Below, one piece after another: positions 1 through 8,271 of a stretch of DNA of 43,319 nucleotides. Origin of the DNA: Acidithrix ferrooxidans (GTDB lineage: Bacteria > Actinomycetota > Acidimicrobiia > Acidimicrobiales > Acidimicrobiaceae). The notes under the pieces are model-generated. The model saw nothing but the letters and a program-made list of their open reading frames with translations. It was not told the origin of the DNA and made no database searches. The position numbers and the translations under genes are program-made. The DNA is taken from positions 1-43,319 of the forward strand of contig NZ_JXYS01000035.1 of the NCBI RefSeq assembly GCF_000949295.1, read 5' to 3'. The stretch's first letter is position 1; every line of letters begins with the position of its first letter.

Positions 1-921
1 GTACGCTTCGCTTCAGAGGAAGCATGTGAAGATCATTTGATCAAATTGCGGTGGAAAGAGGGATTTAGATGCCCAAAGTGTGACTCTGACCAGTTTACCT
101 TAATCAGGCCAAACCATCGAAGAAATGCAGCATCTCGAGCTCCACTTTTTCAATGTAAATCTTGTCACCGTCAAACTAGCGTTACCTCCGGAACCATCTT
201 CCATCGAAGCCATATCTCTTTATCCAAGTGGTTCTCCGCTATCTATCTATTGTCCAACGACAAGCGTGGTCTTTCGGCTACTACCATTGCTAAATTCGTT
301 CAAGTATCTTATTCGACTGGCTGGTTGATGCTAAATAAGCTACGAAAAGCAATGGCTGACCGAAATGGTTTATATAAACTTGGAGGAAACGCCTGAGTAG
401 ATGAGTTCTTTTTAGGTGGTGAGAGCCATGGCGAAGGCAGAAGAGGAAAGGGAACAAAACAAACCAATGTCCTAATTGGAGTGTCGATTAGCAATGGTGC
501 TCCTACTCATTGCTTCATGGAAGTAATCAAAGATACCACTGCTAAATCATTCAAAGATGTTTTTGTGAGACGTTTAGATTCCGATACCAAGCTGATAAGT
601 GATGGTAACCCAAGTTACGGGGTATGTGCTCGAGACCTTGGACTAGCGCATTCGATCACTCTATCCAAAGACGAACAAGCACATGTAACATTCAAATGGC
701 TCAACATCCTGATAGGGAACTGCAAGAAATTTATCGACGGAACATACCACGGACGTGAGGAACATAAGCAACTTTACCTCGAGGAATTCGCATACCGATT
801 CAACCGAAGGCACTTTGAAATGTCCTTGGTAGAGCGACTTCTCAATACATGTGTGTTCGCGTCTCCACATCCGCTACTCCGCGAATCTGATTCCAAAATG
901 GCTCTTGCTTACGAAACTTGA
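1..921 (+). pseudogene. IS1595-family transposase, 5'-partial, interrupted by an in-frame TGA
   Basis: DDE transposase of the ISXO2/IS1595 type. The visible frame opens at base 1 with residues resembling the family N-terminus (EEAC-DHLIKLRWKEGFRCPKC). A zinc ribbon follows, formed by CPKC and CKSC pairs. TGA at 394-396 stops the frame immediately before the VDEFFLGG block, which holds the first catalytic Asp. The same frame then continues to TGA at 919-921 with a recognisable DDE core (ISDGNPSYG, then HVTFKWLNILIGNCKKFIDG, the region of the second and third acidic or equivalent residues). A CGA-to-TGA change would explain the stop, so this is probably a dead copy by a single substitution. Translation from codon 37 would give only a 119-residue zinc-ribbon fragment. 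Confidence 0.85.
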
Positions 922-1030
922 TAAGTATGATTTAAAACATCAACTATGGAAATTGAATGATAAAGCATACAGAGTTTTCGTCCGACAAGAAACTATTGCA
1001 ACAGATGATTTATGAACAAGTGACAGGGCC
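1..1030 (+). mobile_element. Partial IS1595-family insertion sequence (right part)
   Basis: The transposase frame is open at the left edge, so the left end lies outside the window. A plausible right terminus is GACAGGGCC ending at 1030, which reads GGCCCTGTC on the other strand and resembles the G/C-rich tips of IS1595 elements. The left end is not visible, so inverted repeat and target duplication cannot be confirmed. If 1030 is the true end, the element stops only 30 bases before the diguanylate cyclase start and has replaced or displaced that gene's native promoter region. Confidence 0.6.
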
Positions 1031-1060
1031 AAAGATTAACAACGCTGAGGTCTGTCCATA

Positions 1061-2740
1061 ATGAGTGATATCCTACCTACGACCTATGCCAAACTTCGAT
1101 CGGTCATAGATGCGTCCCAGCATTTAACTCAGATGGTCGACGAACATGAACTCTTTGAAACCATAGCGACAAATGTCTGTCGGGATCTTGGCTTTTCCAT
1201 GTGCGTAATCTTTGTTCTCGAAGGAACCACGTCTTTTGTACCCAAGGTTATCAAAGGATACGATGACGACTTCACACCTCCTCCATCTAACTACGTTCTT
1301 CCGATGGAGGCGTTTAAGAAGATCGAGGAGCACGCAAGCAGAATTGGAAACCTATTTTGGGTGGATGGACGTTCCGATCTCATTCGTCATCCTATTATCT
1401 TCCCACACGTTGTAGCAACTAAAACAACCAACCCCGACATCGGTGAATGGCATGAAAAATCACTACTAATCGCACCACTGAGGGATCCCAGCGGGAAAGT
1501 AGTCGGATTGGTCAACCCTGACGACCCAATCGACGGCCATCTTCCATCGCTCGAAAGCACGCTGATCTTAGAGACCTATGCGAACTTCTGCTCGATCGCT
1601 CTCGAGTTAATTCGTGCCAGAACGAATGCAGCTGCAAAAATATTAATACTCGAGGCGCAAAGGTCACAGATCGTCCGGCTATTTGAAGCAAGTAACGCAA
1701 TTCGCCGTGAAGCTCAGCTCGATGAGATGCTGGAAGACTTTGCAAGGTCGATGTCGCAAGTTGGCGACTTCCAAAGAATAGGCATCTTACTAATCGAGGA
1801 AGACAAAAAGACCTTGCGTTTTCAAGCCGGTTGGGGATTTGCGGCCTCGGAGAAAGCGCAACTATCCGCCACAAATATTGACATCTCTCTCTTTTCGAAA
1901 CTTATGCAACCAGCTATGCTCCAAAGCAAATCTTACGTTTTTGATCACACCCGATTCAACGTGCCCAAAGAGCTAATGGACAGACTAAGCGTCCCTCTGC
2001 ACACCCAGGAGGTAGAGGCTGGACATTGGCATCCTCTAGATTCTTTGAGCATACCTATGCAAGACGAAAGCGGCCGACTCATTGGCATAATCTCCGCCGA
2101 CGAACCTCTATCTGGCCTCTTTCCTGAACCATCACACCTTGAGGCACTGGAGTTCTTTGCCGATCAATGTGCAATAGCGGTCTCGCAAGTACAAAAATAC
2201 AAGTCACTTGAGCGGCGTGCCGAGATCGATTCACTGACCGGCCTTCCGAATCGCGCTACTTTCACTATTGCATTAAACGACGAAATTATAAAGGCATCCC
2301 AGGCGGGAGAAGAATTATCTTTGCTGTTTATGGATTTGGACCATTTCAAGGCAATCAACGACTCCTTTGGCCATCTTGGAGGTGATAGAGTCCTCAGAAA
2401 TGTCGCATCTCTCATAAGAAGCCAAATCCGAAAGACAGACTTCATCTCGCGTTACGGAGGGGAAGAATTTACAGTACTGCTGCCACAGACCAAGATCGAA
2501 GAAGCAGTTCAAATTGCCGAAAAAATTCGCCAACAAATTGAAAACAATACAACAAAAATAGATGCTTTGGTCTCGATTAAAGCGACGATCTCAATTGGAG
2601 CATCATCGATCAGACCAGGTAATACTCGCTCTCATCACCTAATTGAAGAGCAAACTACTACTCTGATTTCAAGAGCTGACAAAGCATTATACGCCGCAAA
2701 AGCGTGCGGAAGAAATCAAGTTTCAACAGATTATCTCTAA
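1061..2740 (+). CDS. GAF-GAF-GGDEF diguanylate cyclase
   Basis: A 559-residue cytosolic protein predicted to make cyclic di-GMP from two GTP under control of two sensory GAF domains. Residues about 20-185 and 205-380 look like tandem GAF domains, each ending in the 'P-RD-SGKVVGLVNPDDP' or 'P-QDESGRLIGIISADEP' pattern. The catalytic domain starts near DSLTGLPNRATF (about 390). The active-site loop is GGEEF at 466-470, a permitted variant of GGDEF. RKTD at 457-460 lies five residues before it and fits the inhibitory I-site, so product feedback is likely. No EAL domain, membrane segment or phosphoacceptor domain is seen. The ATG at 1061 has GAGG about ten bases upstream. The gene stands alone directly after an IS end, so its transcription may start within the IS. 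What the GAF domains bind cannot be told. Confidence 0.93.
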   Translation: MSDILPTTYAKLRSVIDASQHLTQMVDEHELFETIATNVCRDLGFSMCVIFVLEGTTSFVPKVIKGYDDDFTPPPSNYVLPMEAFKKIEEHASRIGNLFWVDGRSDLIRHPIIFPHVVATKTTNPDIGEWHEKSLLIAPLRDPSGKVVGLVNPDDPIDGHLPSLESTLILETYANFCSIALELIRARTNAAAKILILEAQRSQIVRLFEASNAIRREAQLDEMLEDFARSMSQVGDFQRIGILLIEEDKKTLRFQAGWGFAASEKAQLSATNIDISLFSKLMQPAMLQSKSYVFDHTRFNVPKELMDRLSVPLHTQEVEAGHWHPLDSLSIPMQDESGRLIGIISADEPLSGLFPEPSHLEALEFFADQCAIAVSQVQKYKSLERRAEIDSLTGLPNRATFTIALNDEIIKASQAGEELSLLFMDLDHFKAINDSFGHLGGDRVLRNVASLIRSQIRKTDFISRYGGEEFTVLLPQTKIEEAVQIAEKIRQQIENNTTKIDALVSIKATISIGASSIRPGNTRSHHLIEEQTTTLISRADKALYAAKACGRNQVSTDYL

Positions 2741-3345
2741 ACACTATCTTCACAAATACTGACCTCGATCTACATCGCTCGCACAAGCCAGCACATCCCA
2801 AGAGCTTGGCACTTTATATTGTTGCAAAACAAGCGTCCTAAAAACTCTCCTAGCCAGATTGGATCCAGCAGCTACGGTGTCTCTCAATACAGAGATTGAT
2901 ATCACTTGATTAGCCCAAGCCCAAGCCCAAGGCCAAGGCCAAGGCCAAGGCCAAAGGTAATCCAAATGGAACAAACTAGGATCGGATCTCAAATCCGCAT
3001 TGTACAAGAGTGAGAATTTTTCCTCGAATCGCTCCCAAAAACCTAACAACTTTTAAAAACCATCGCCATAGGAAATAATTACGACTTTTGGATCACCGAA
3101 CGAGCAATATCAATGCCAACTAACCCACTTGATTCAGGGATATTTCCCACAATATTTAGGTCAATCGAGTAATAGCCCCTCTTGTTGCGTCCAAAAGATA
3201 GTTAAGAAAGCTCGAGGCTCAAAGGGATTCGCCTCTATCAATAACTTCCCACTTGCATAAGGAGTTGAAACAATTGGCCTAATCAAGCCCGATAGTGTGG
3301 ACACAAATCCAACTAAAGGCTAATCTATGATTCAAGGAGTCTCAC
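2741..3345. other. Intergenic region with a short tandem repeat
   Basis: About 600 bases between the cyclase and the YbjQ-type operon. It holds the hexamer array at 2913-2954. The one long minus-strand frame here (2750-3049) owes its WPWPWPWAWAWA run to that array, starts at TTG without a ribosome site, and is not accepted as a gene. AAGGAG just before 3346 is the ribosome site of the next gene. No terminator or RNA gene was recognised. Confidence 0.6.
2913..2954. repeat. Hexanucleotide tandem repeat (3x GCCCAA + 4x GGCCAA)
   Basis: Seven contiguous hexamers: three GCCCAA followed by four GGCCAA, with no interruption. The single-base difference is sorted by position rather than mixed, as expected if each block expanded separately by replication slippage. 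It is non-coding on the + strand as far as can be seen. Copy number probably varies between strains. Confidence 0.9.
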
Positions 3346-4245
3346 ATGACAGATTGGAATGCCAAAGGATTGCCACCTGCAGCCCAGCGGCGAATTGACA
3401 ATATACGCACAACTCATCTTCGATCCTCGCTTCTGAGCGTCAACGGAGCAACAGGTGTAGAGTCAGCCGGCTTTACATTTGCTAGCGAGGTAATGGGGGC
3501 GATTGTGCTCAACACCACCGGCGCAAGGATGCCAAGTTGTGGGTTTGTAGGTAACTACTATGGCGGTGGACCGTTCGGTGGAGGAAACTTTCAAAACGCT
3601 GGAATGGGGGCGATGTTCAACACGGGCTTCAATTCGACCTACGGCAACTATTTCGATATCATCAATTCAGGTTGGAGAAAAGCCATAGAAAGGATGATTC
3701 TCGAAGCCACCGAGATTGGCGCTGACGGGATCGTTGGAGTTCGACTAATGCAAAATTCTCTCGGCGAGGGATCGTCGGAATTTATTGCTATGGGCACTGC
3801 GATCTCGTCTAAAGGGAAATTACATTTAAAATCCCCCTTTAGCACCCATCTAAATGGAGCCGACTTTGCCAAACTCGTCCACAGCGGATATATTCCTGTT
3901 GCCATTTCAGTTGAAGTTAGTGTCGAGGTCACACACGACGACTATCGCACTCAACGGCAAAACTCGGTCTTCGCACCCAACGTCGAGATCGACACCTACA
4001 CGGTCCTAGTCAAACAAGCACGGGAATCTGCCCGTCGGGCCTTGAGAAATGACGTAGCTCGAAAAGGCGCCGAAGGCGCCATAATAGACGAAATGTCACT
4101 TCGAATATTTGAAACCGAACCATACGAAAACCACAGAGATCATGTAGCTGAGGTAAGAGTCGTCGGTACCTCATTGGTGAGATTCGACACCAAAACAAAG
4201 CCAGATCGACCGATGACGTTTATCTCACTAAAAGACAAGCGGTAA
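3346..4245 (+). CDS. Duplicated YbjQ/UPF0145-like domain protein, first gene of a three-gene operon
   Basis: A 299-residue protein with two copies of a YbjQ-type fold (Pfam PF01906, annotated as putative heavy-metal-binding, function unproven). Copy 1 spans about residues 35-160 and carries GADGIVGV at 125-132. It holds a Gly/Phe/Asn-rich insertion at about 64-100 that the usual ~105-residue family members lack. Copy 2 (about 160-285) keeps the outline ('GADFAKLVHSGYIPVAI' and an ARESARRAL helix) but its signature has drifted to GAEGAIID. No signal peptide or membrane segment is seen. The ATG at 3346 follows AAGGAG at good spacing. The next gene starts 77 bases downstream on the same strand and has the same architecture, so they probably act together. 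Neither metal binding nor partners can be inferred from sequence alone. Confidence 0.8.
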   Translation: MTDWNAKGLPPAAQRRIDNIRTTHLRSSLLSVNGATGVESAGFTFASEVMGAIVLNTTGARMPSCGFVGNYYGGGPFGGGNFQNAGMGAMFNTGFNSTYGNYFDIINSGWRKAIERMILEATEIGADGIVGVRLMQNSLGEGSSEFIAMGTAISSKGKLHLKSPFSTHLNGADFAKLVHSGYIPVAISVEVSVEVTHDDYRTQRQNSVFAPNVEIDTYTVLVKQARESARRALRNDVARKGAEGAIIDEMSLRIFETEPYENHRDHVAEVRVVGTSLVRFDTKTKPDRPMTFISLKDKR

Positions 4246-4322
4246 ATCTCAATTAGCCAGCGCCTTGACGGCCAAAGATTAACAACCGCGAAAAAAGCAA
4301 ACGAAGTAGGAGCGCGAAAAAA

Positions 4323-5153
4323 TTGACTAATGACAACCAAGCAATAGACCCAAGGTCAATCGGAGTACCCGAGGACGCTATTCGCCGGCTTTCTGAGATG
4401 AAACCGGGAAAAGCCACCTCTTTATTCACATCTGACCTTTCAGTCAACGAGTTCCTATTGGTGCGTGAAGCAGGATTTCGACCCCTTGGTCTAGTCTTTG
4501 GCTCCAGCATCTACCACGTAGGACTCCAAGTCGGAAAGTGGAGCGCCAATCAAGAGTTGACCAAGCTCACCGAAGCGATGTACCACGCCCGCGAGCTGGC
4601 GATGACAAGGATGGAAGCGGAAGCCGACATACTTGGTGCCGATGGTATCGTCGGGGTACGACTGGAGGTTGAATTCAAGGAATTCGGCTCAGATATAGCA
4701 GAATTCATAGCTGTTGGAACTGCGGTAGTCGCCGATGACAAGGAGATGCACTGGCGTTCGCAAGGAAAGCCGTTCACATCTGACCTTTCAGGACAAGACT
4801 TCTGGACTCTAGTTCAAGCAGGATATGCACCCCTCGGAATGGTGATGGGCACCTGTGTCTACCATATTGCCCATCAAAGGATGTTCCAATCCATGTCGAA
4901 CTTTGGCCAGAACGTCGAAATTCCTCAATTCACTGAAGCGCTATATGACGCTCGCGAACTCGCCATGAGTCGCATGCAAGCCGAAGCCGAAACCCTCCAT
5001 GCCGAAGGTATCGTTGGAGTCCAGCTCTTGTCACTTCCACATCGGTGGGGCGGCCACACCACGGAGTTCTTTGCAATCGGAACTGCCGTTCGTCCACTTC
5101 GCGAAAACCACGTCATAGCCAAACCACAGCTCGTATTGCCACTTGGAGACTAA
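4323..5153 (+). CDS. Tandem YbjQ/UPF0145-like domain protein, second gene
   Basis: A 276-residue protein made of two similar YbjQ-type domains. Domain 1 is about residues 35-137, with GADGIVGV at 105-112. Domain 2 is about residues 150-257, with HAEGIVGV at 226-233. Both begin with FTSDLS, continue with 'AG(F/Y)-PLG(L/M)V-G---YH', and share an 'EA-Y-ARELAM-RM-AEA' helix, so an internal duplication is obvious by eye. It starts at TTG 4323 with AGGAG about 11 bases upstream; the nearby ATG at 4330 is out of frame. The stop at 5153 is one base from the start of the next gene, pointing to translational coupling. PF01906 is called putative heavy-metal-binding, but no conserved Cys/His cluster is visible here. 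Confidence 0.8.
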   Translation: MTNDNQAIDPRSIGVPEDAIRRLSEMKPGKATSLFTSDLSVNEFLLVREAGFRPLGLVFGSSIYHVGLQVGKWSANQELTKLTEAMYHARELAMTRMEAEADILGADGIVGVRLEVEFKEFGSDIAEFIAVGTAVVADDKEMHWRSQGKPFTSDLSGQDFWTLVQAGYAPLGMVMGTCVYHIAHQRMFQSMSNFGQNVEIPQFTEALYDARELAMSRMQAEAETLHAEGIVGVQLLSLPHRWGGHTTEFFAIGTAVRPLRENHVIAKPQLVLPLGD

Positions 5154-5154
5154 G

Positions 5155-5565
5155 GTGACCGATGAACTAGAACCAATCTCTTCGGTAGATATGGTGGCTG
5201 CGGCACTTCGTGCCGACACCTCGGATCTTAATCTTCTGGGACAAGCTCTCTCTTCCAAGCTCGAATCTCTTCTTCCTGCAGGAATGGTCGAAGTTCGAAG
5301 GGAAAAATCGCTGTCAAACCGTTTTTCCAAACGAGAAGGCAAGGTAATTGCTCTAACGATTCGTACCAACAATCAAGTTCTGGAGCTAAATCAGGACAAA
5401 CCAGGCCACATAAACCCGCAGATATCCCAGAGTGTAAAAGGAGTAGTAATTTCAAGAAGAAGTGTGGAGTTAGACGACTGGTTGCTCGCTTTAGCTAGTG
5501 AACTTACAGCTCTCGCAGCAAGCAACGCCAACGCTAGAAATGCACTTATCAATCTCCTGGGATAG
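5155..5565 (+). CDS. Small protein of unknown function coupled to the YbjQ-type genes
   Basis: A 136-residue hydrophilic protein that I do not recognise. The GTG at 5155 is chosen because GGAG at 5145-5148 sits six bases before it and it follows the upstream TAA by one base; TTG 5143 would give an 11-base overlap. The sequence has a central basic, beta-rich stretch (MVEVRREKSL, KVIALTIRTNN) and a C-terminal helical segment (DDWLLALASELTALAAS, ending NALINLLG). No Cys, signal peptide or membrane helix is evident. Its tight coupling to two YbjQ-duplication genes suggests a partner or regulatory subunit; that is inference from position only. Confidence 0.75.
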   Translation: MTDELEPISSVDMVAAALRADTSDLNLLGQALSSKLESLLPAGMVEVRREKSLSNRFSKREGKVIALTIRTNNQVLELNQDKPGHINPQISQSVKGVVISRRSVELDDWLLALASELTALAASNANARNALINLLG

Positions 5566-5569
5566 CAAC

Positions 5570-5612
5570 TTAGACGTGGATTGCATTTGAAAACAGATCG
5601 ATCCACGTCTAA
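5570..5612. terminator. Convergent hairpin between the YbjQ-type operon and the LmbE-type gene
   Basis: Perfect 12-bp inverted repeat TTAGACGTGGAT (5570-5581) / ATCCACGTCTAA (5601-5612) with a 19-base loop. It lies between convergent stops at 5565 and 5619 and probably serves both strands. The + strand lacks a clear T-run after the stem, so intrinsic termination may be weak. Confidence 0.65.
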
Positions 5613-5618
5613 AAAATC

Positions 5619-6392
5619 CTAGAGTATTGCAGTCCTAAACTCTTTTTCTTTTGGATGACGAGATATAAACCATTCAGTGCCAAACGCTCTAGCGAAGTCT
5701 TCGTTGCCTAAGTCGAAGACAAAGGCAACTCCACCGATCTGGCTCCTATGGCGACTTAAAGCCTCTCTCTTGAGAAAGACATACTCCGAGACGTCAACAG
5801 CCGTGTCAATAGCATCCTCGCCCATTCCAAAAGCGCTTTGGGGTTCATCGGGAACCTTCCCTGGGTTGTCAACGGAGTAATCGGCCATTAGTTCCATTAA
5901 ATAGTCGCGATTCATAGTGGCTTGGTACACCTCCGACAAACCGGAAATTTCGCAAGCTCTAAGGCCAACCCGATTCACATTTATATGATCCGGATGGCCG
6001 TAACCACCGATTTCATCATAGATGGTTACGACATCTGGCCTCTCAATCGCGATAATCTCCGCCAGAGCCTTGGCCGAAACGTCGATATCTGTCATCCAAA
6101 AAGATTTGGGATTGGAATTGCTTTGTGTTCCCATCATCCCTGAATCTCGATAGCCAAGGAAATAGACCTCGTCCACGCCTAGAACTTTCGCGGATTCCAA
6201 TAGTTCATCGCGACGCCGATCAGGTAGTTCCGATCTATCGGATACAAATCCGGCTGGATATTCGCCCTCTTCGCCACCAGTAGCTACGACTATCACTACT
6301 CGATGGCCATCTGATTTAGCTTTTGCTAAGGTTCCGCCCGTCAAAAGACATTCGTCGTCGGGATGAGCATGAAATGAAAGTAATGTCGCCAT
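5619..6392 (-). CDS. PIG-L/LmbE-family zinc deacetylase (mycothiol MshB/Mca-like)
   Basis: A 257-residue cytosolic metalloenzyme of the LmbE family, which hydrolyses N-acyl groups on glucosamine-type substrates. The diagnostic AHPDDE is at residues 9-14. With HPDH at 133-136 it supplies the zinc ligands (by homology His10, Asp13 and His136), and Asp12 is the likely general base. The context YDEIGGYGHPDHINVN resembles the actinobacterial MshB (deacetylase) and Mca (mycothiol-conjugate amidase) branches; I cannot separate them without a tree. GAGGT precedes the ATG at 6392. The gene is a single transcription unit, convergent with the YbjQ-type operon. If it is Mca, its role would be removal of electrophile-mycothiol adducts. 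Confidence 0.88.
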   Translation of the reverse strand: MATLLSFHAHPDDECLLTGGTLAKAKSDGHRVVIVVATGGEEGEYPAGFVSDRSELPDRRRDELLESAKVLGVDEVYFLGYRDSGMMGTQSNSNPKSFWMTDIDVSAKALAEIIAIERPDVVTIYDEIGGYGHPDHINVNRVGLRACEISGLSEVYQATMNRDYLMELMADYSVDNPGKVPDEPQSAFGMGEDAIDTAVDVSEYVFLKREALSRHRSQIGGVAFVFDLGNEDFARAFGTEWFISRHPKEKEFRTAIL

Positions 6393-7045
6393 ATGTACCT
6401 CGTGACAATCGCAAGAATGAGATGTGAACGCCTATTAGCCATTAGCTCCACGAGATCATCAACGATGATTGCGAAGATAAAATTTCCCACTAACAAAAAG
6501 GGCGCCTCAAATTACAACACAATAATAAAAGCTCCTTTAGGTCAAAAAGATCGAACTAAATAGAGCAGCTGGCTCCAATAGATAAAATTGATGAGTTTTT
6601 AGTAAATTGCAAACGACAGCCAGAACCAGTAAGCTCCATCACACGTCCCCCTGACAAATCAACCCATCACGAAGGTTGCCCCGGAGGGGGGATCGCTCAG
6701 TTATTCCCGCCTACCGCCCCCGAGATCCAAAGCAAAACCAGAACCTCCCAAGGTACCTCATACCCGCCGATTTATCTGATGAGTCGATATTACAGTGACC
6801 CACAGACGAAGTGACCTTCGAATCCCACCAACTCGGCCGCTATCGACATACATCAAAATAGACCTGAGTAGTTTGGATAGATAAAATAAATGAAGCCTCA
6901 ATCAATAACGAAGATCTATTCCCATCGGTGGAATAGTGAACATAGATACATGTTGTATACAACATTGATTATCTCGTCGAAGTAAGGAACAAAAATTAGC
7001 GCGACGGTTGAAAATAAATCAAAAAGAGCTTCTCGAAATCCTTAT
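6393..7045. other. Long intergenic region with a GC-rich patch and a palindrome
   Basis: About 650 bases between divergent genes. No convincing frame. Around 6675-6727 there is a conspicuous G/C-rich patch (runs of C then G, CCCCGGAGGGGGG, and later CCGCCCCCGAGATCC) in otherwise A/T-rich DNA; GGATC and GATCC flank it and could pair. The 11-mer ATAGATAAAAT occurs at 6578-6588 and again at 6877-6887. The operator candidate at 6950-6965 lies near the right side. No tRNA or known riboswitch was recognised. Confidence 0.5.
6950..6965. promoter_or_regulatory. 16-bp palindrome, candidate GntR-type operator
   Basis: ATGTTGTATACAACAT is a perfect palindrome about 80 bases upstream of the MFS gene at 7046. 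Its TTGTATACAA core matches the kind of site used by FadR/VanR-type GntR regulators. No regulator gene is adjacent, so the binding protein would be encoded elsewhere. The function is inferred from symmetry and position. Confidence 0.6.
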
Positions 7046-8257
7046 ATGAGCGCTTTCGCGATGTCGTTGGGCGTAGCAACTGCCCTAGGATTCGCACGCT
7101 TTTCTTATGGCTTAATCCTCCCCGCCATGAAGGCCGATCTTCACTGGACATACCTAGAAGCCGGTTCGCTCAATATTCTCAACGCTGTCGGATATGGGTT
7201 TGGTGCTATTATATCGGCGCCCGTAGCTAAACGATATGGAGCGAAAAAGAGCTTTAGATTCGCAATGGCGGCTATTACGATATTGACTTTTGCCCCGGCT
7301 ATCAATTCATCCCTCGGTTATCTTTTCATCGTTCGGGCAGCATCAGGGGTCTTTGGGGCCATGTTGCTAGTTGTCGGAGGTGCAATTGTTGCCCATTCAA
7401 ACATTAGAAGTACCCATCGTGTTGCAACCGGTTCATTAGGAATATTCTTCGGCGGAGCCGGTCTTGGAACGGCGATATCTGGAATCGGCATTCCCCCGCT
7501 ACTTCACCTGGTTGGCAATAGCAAATGGCAAGCTGCATGGATTTTACTTGGAGTTTTGTGCTTCATTAGCCTAATTATCACCAGCGTCGAACTCACCAAA
7601 CTCACAAACCCAACCCCGCCAAAAGACATTTCGGAAAAGGCACGACTTCGAAGTTACATGCCTTCCTTTCTAGGATATGGAATCTTCGGTGCAGGATACA
7701 TCTCATTCATGACGTTCATCGTGGCATTCCTTAAACAAAATGGATCGTCTTCAACCTTTGTCTCTGTCTTTTATATAGTTCTTGGAGTCGTTTCGGTCTT
7801 TTCAGGATTCTTTTGGGACCGACCTCTAGGCGCGCTTCGGGCAGGATGGGGCCTTGGCGCAACCTTGACTGTAATTTCGATCGGAACGATCCTACCCCTA
7901 GTCAGCAAAGATCAGGGCGTCGTTCTCCTCTCAGCGGCCCTAATTGGCCTTGGATTGATGGCCGCCACAACAGCCATAACCCGGTTAGCCCAACGCAACT
8001 CAGCGCCTTCGCAGGTCGCTAAAATTCTTGGGACTGCCACGCTGGCCATGGCAGTTGGGCAAAGCACAGGTCCGCTAGTAACCGGCTACTTCTCCGATAC
8101 CTCTTCAGGGCTACGAATCGGAATGATCATTTCCAGCGCCTTCTGTTTGATAGCGATTCTGATCACTATTGTTCAAAAAGACTTCGCTCTGGAAAAACTA
8201 ACTAGAAAAATACGCTGCCAATGCGATACTTCAAAAGAACCAACTACATTTTTCTAA
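7046..8257 (+). CDS. MFS permease, YbfB/YjiJ-like
   Basis: A 403-residue integral membrane protein with about twelve hydrophobic segments, probably a 12-TM major facilitator. The N-terminus (LGVATALGFARFSYGLILPAM followed by GSLNILNAVGYGFGAIISAP) has the pattern of the YbfB/YjiJ branch, whose substrates are mostly unknown. The ATG at 7046 lacks a good ribosome site. The frame is open upstream to a stop at 6983-6985, and an ATT at 6995 sits six bases after AAGGA (6984-6988), so the true N-terminus could be 17 residues longer with a rare start codon. The gene stands alone between an operator-like palindrome and a strong hairpin, so it may be a ligand-induced single transporter. Confidence 0.85.
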   Translation: MSAFAMSLGVATALGFARFSYGLILPAMKADLHWTYLEAGSLNILNAVGYGFGAIISAPVAKRYGAKKSFRFAMAAITILTFAPAINSSLGYLFIVRAASGVFGAMLLVVGGAIVAHSNIRSTHRVATGSLGIFFGGAGLGTAISGIGIPPLLHLVGNSKWQAAWILLGVLCFISLIITSVELTKLTNPTPPKDISEKARLRSYMPSFLGYGIFGAGYISFMTFIVAFLKQNGSSSTFVSVFYIVLGVVSVFSGFFWDRPLGALRAGWGLGATLTVISIGTILPLVSKDQGVVLLSAALIGLGLMAATTAITRLAQRNSAPSQVAKILGTATLAMAVGQSTGPLVTGYFSDTSSGLRIGMIISSAFCLIAILITIVQKDFALEKLTRKIRCQCDTSKEPTTFF

Positions 8258-8271
8258 GGTCCAATCCCTTA

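Noticed and set aside
394-396. TGA in the IS1595 transposase as a selenocysteine or read-through codon
   Set aside because: No hairpin of the expected kind was noticed downstream and family members have no Sec here; a point mutation is simpler.
2750-3049. 99-codon minus-strand frame with WPWPWPWAWAWA
   Set aside because: The odd composition comes from the hexamer array; TTG start without ribosome site and no motif.
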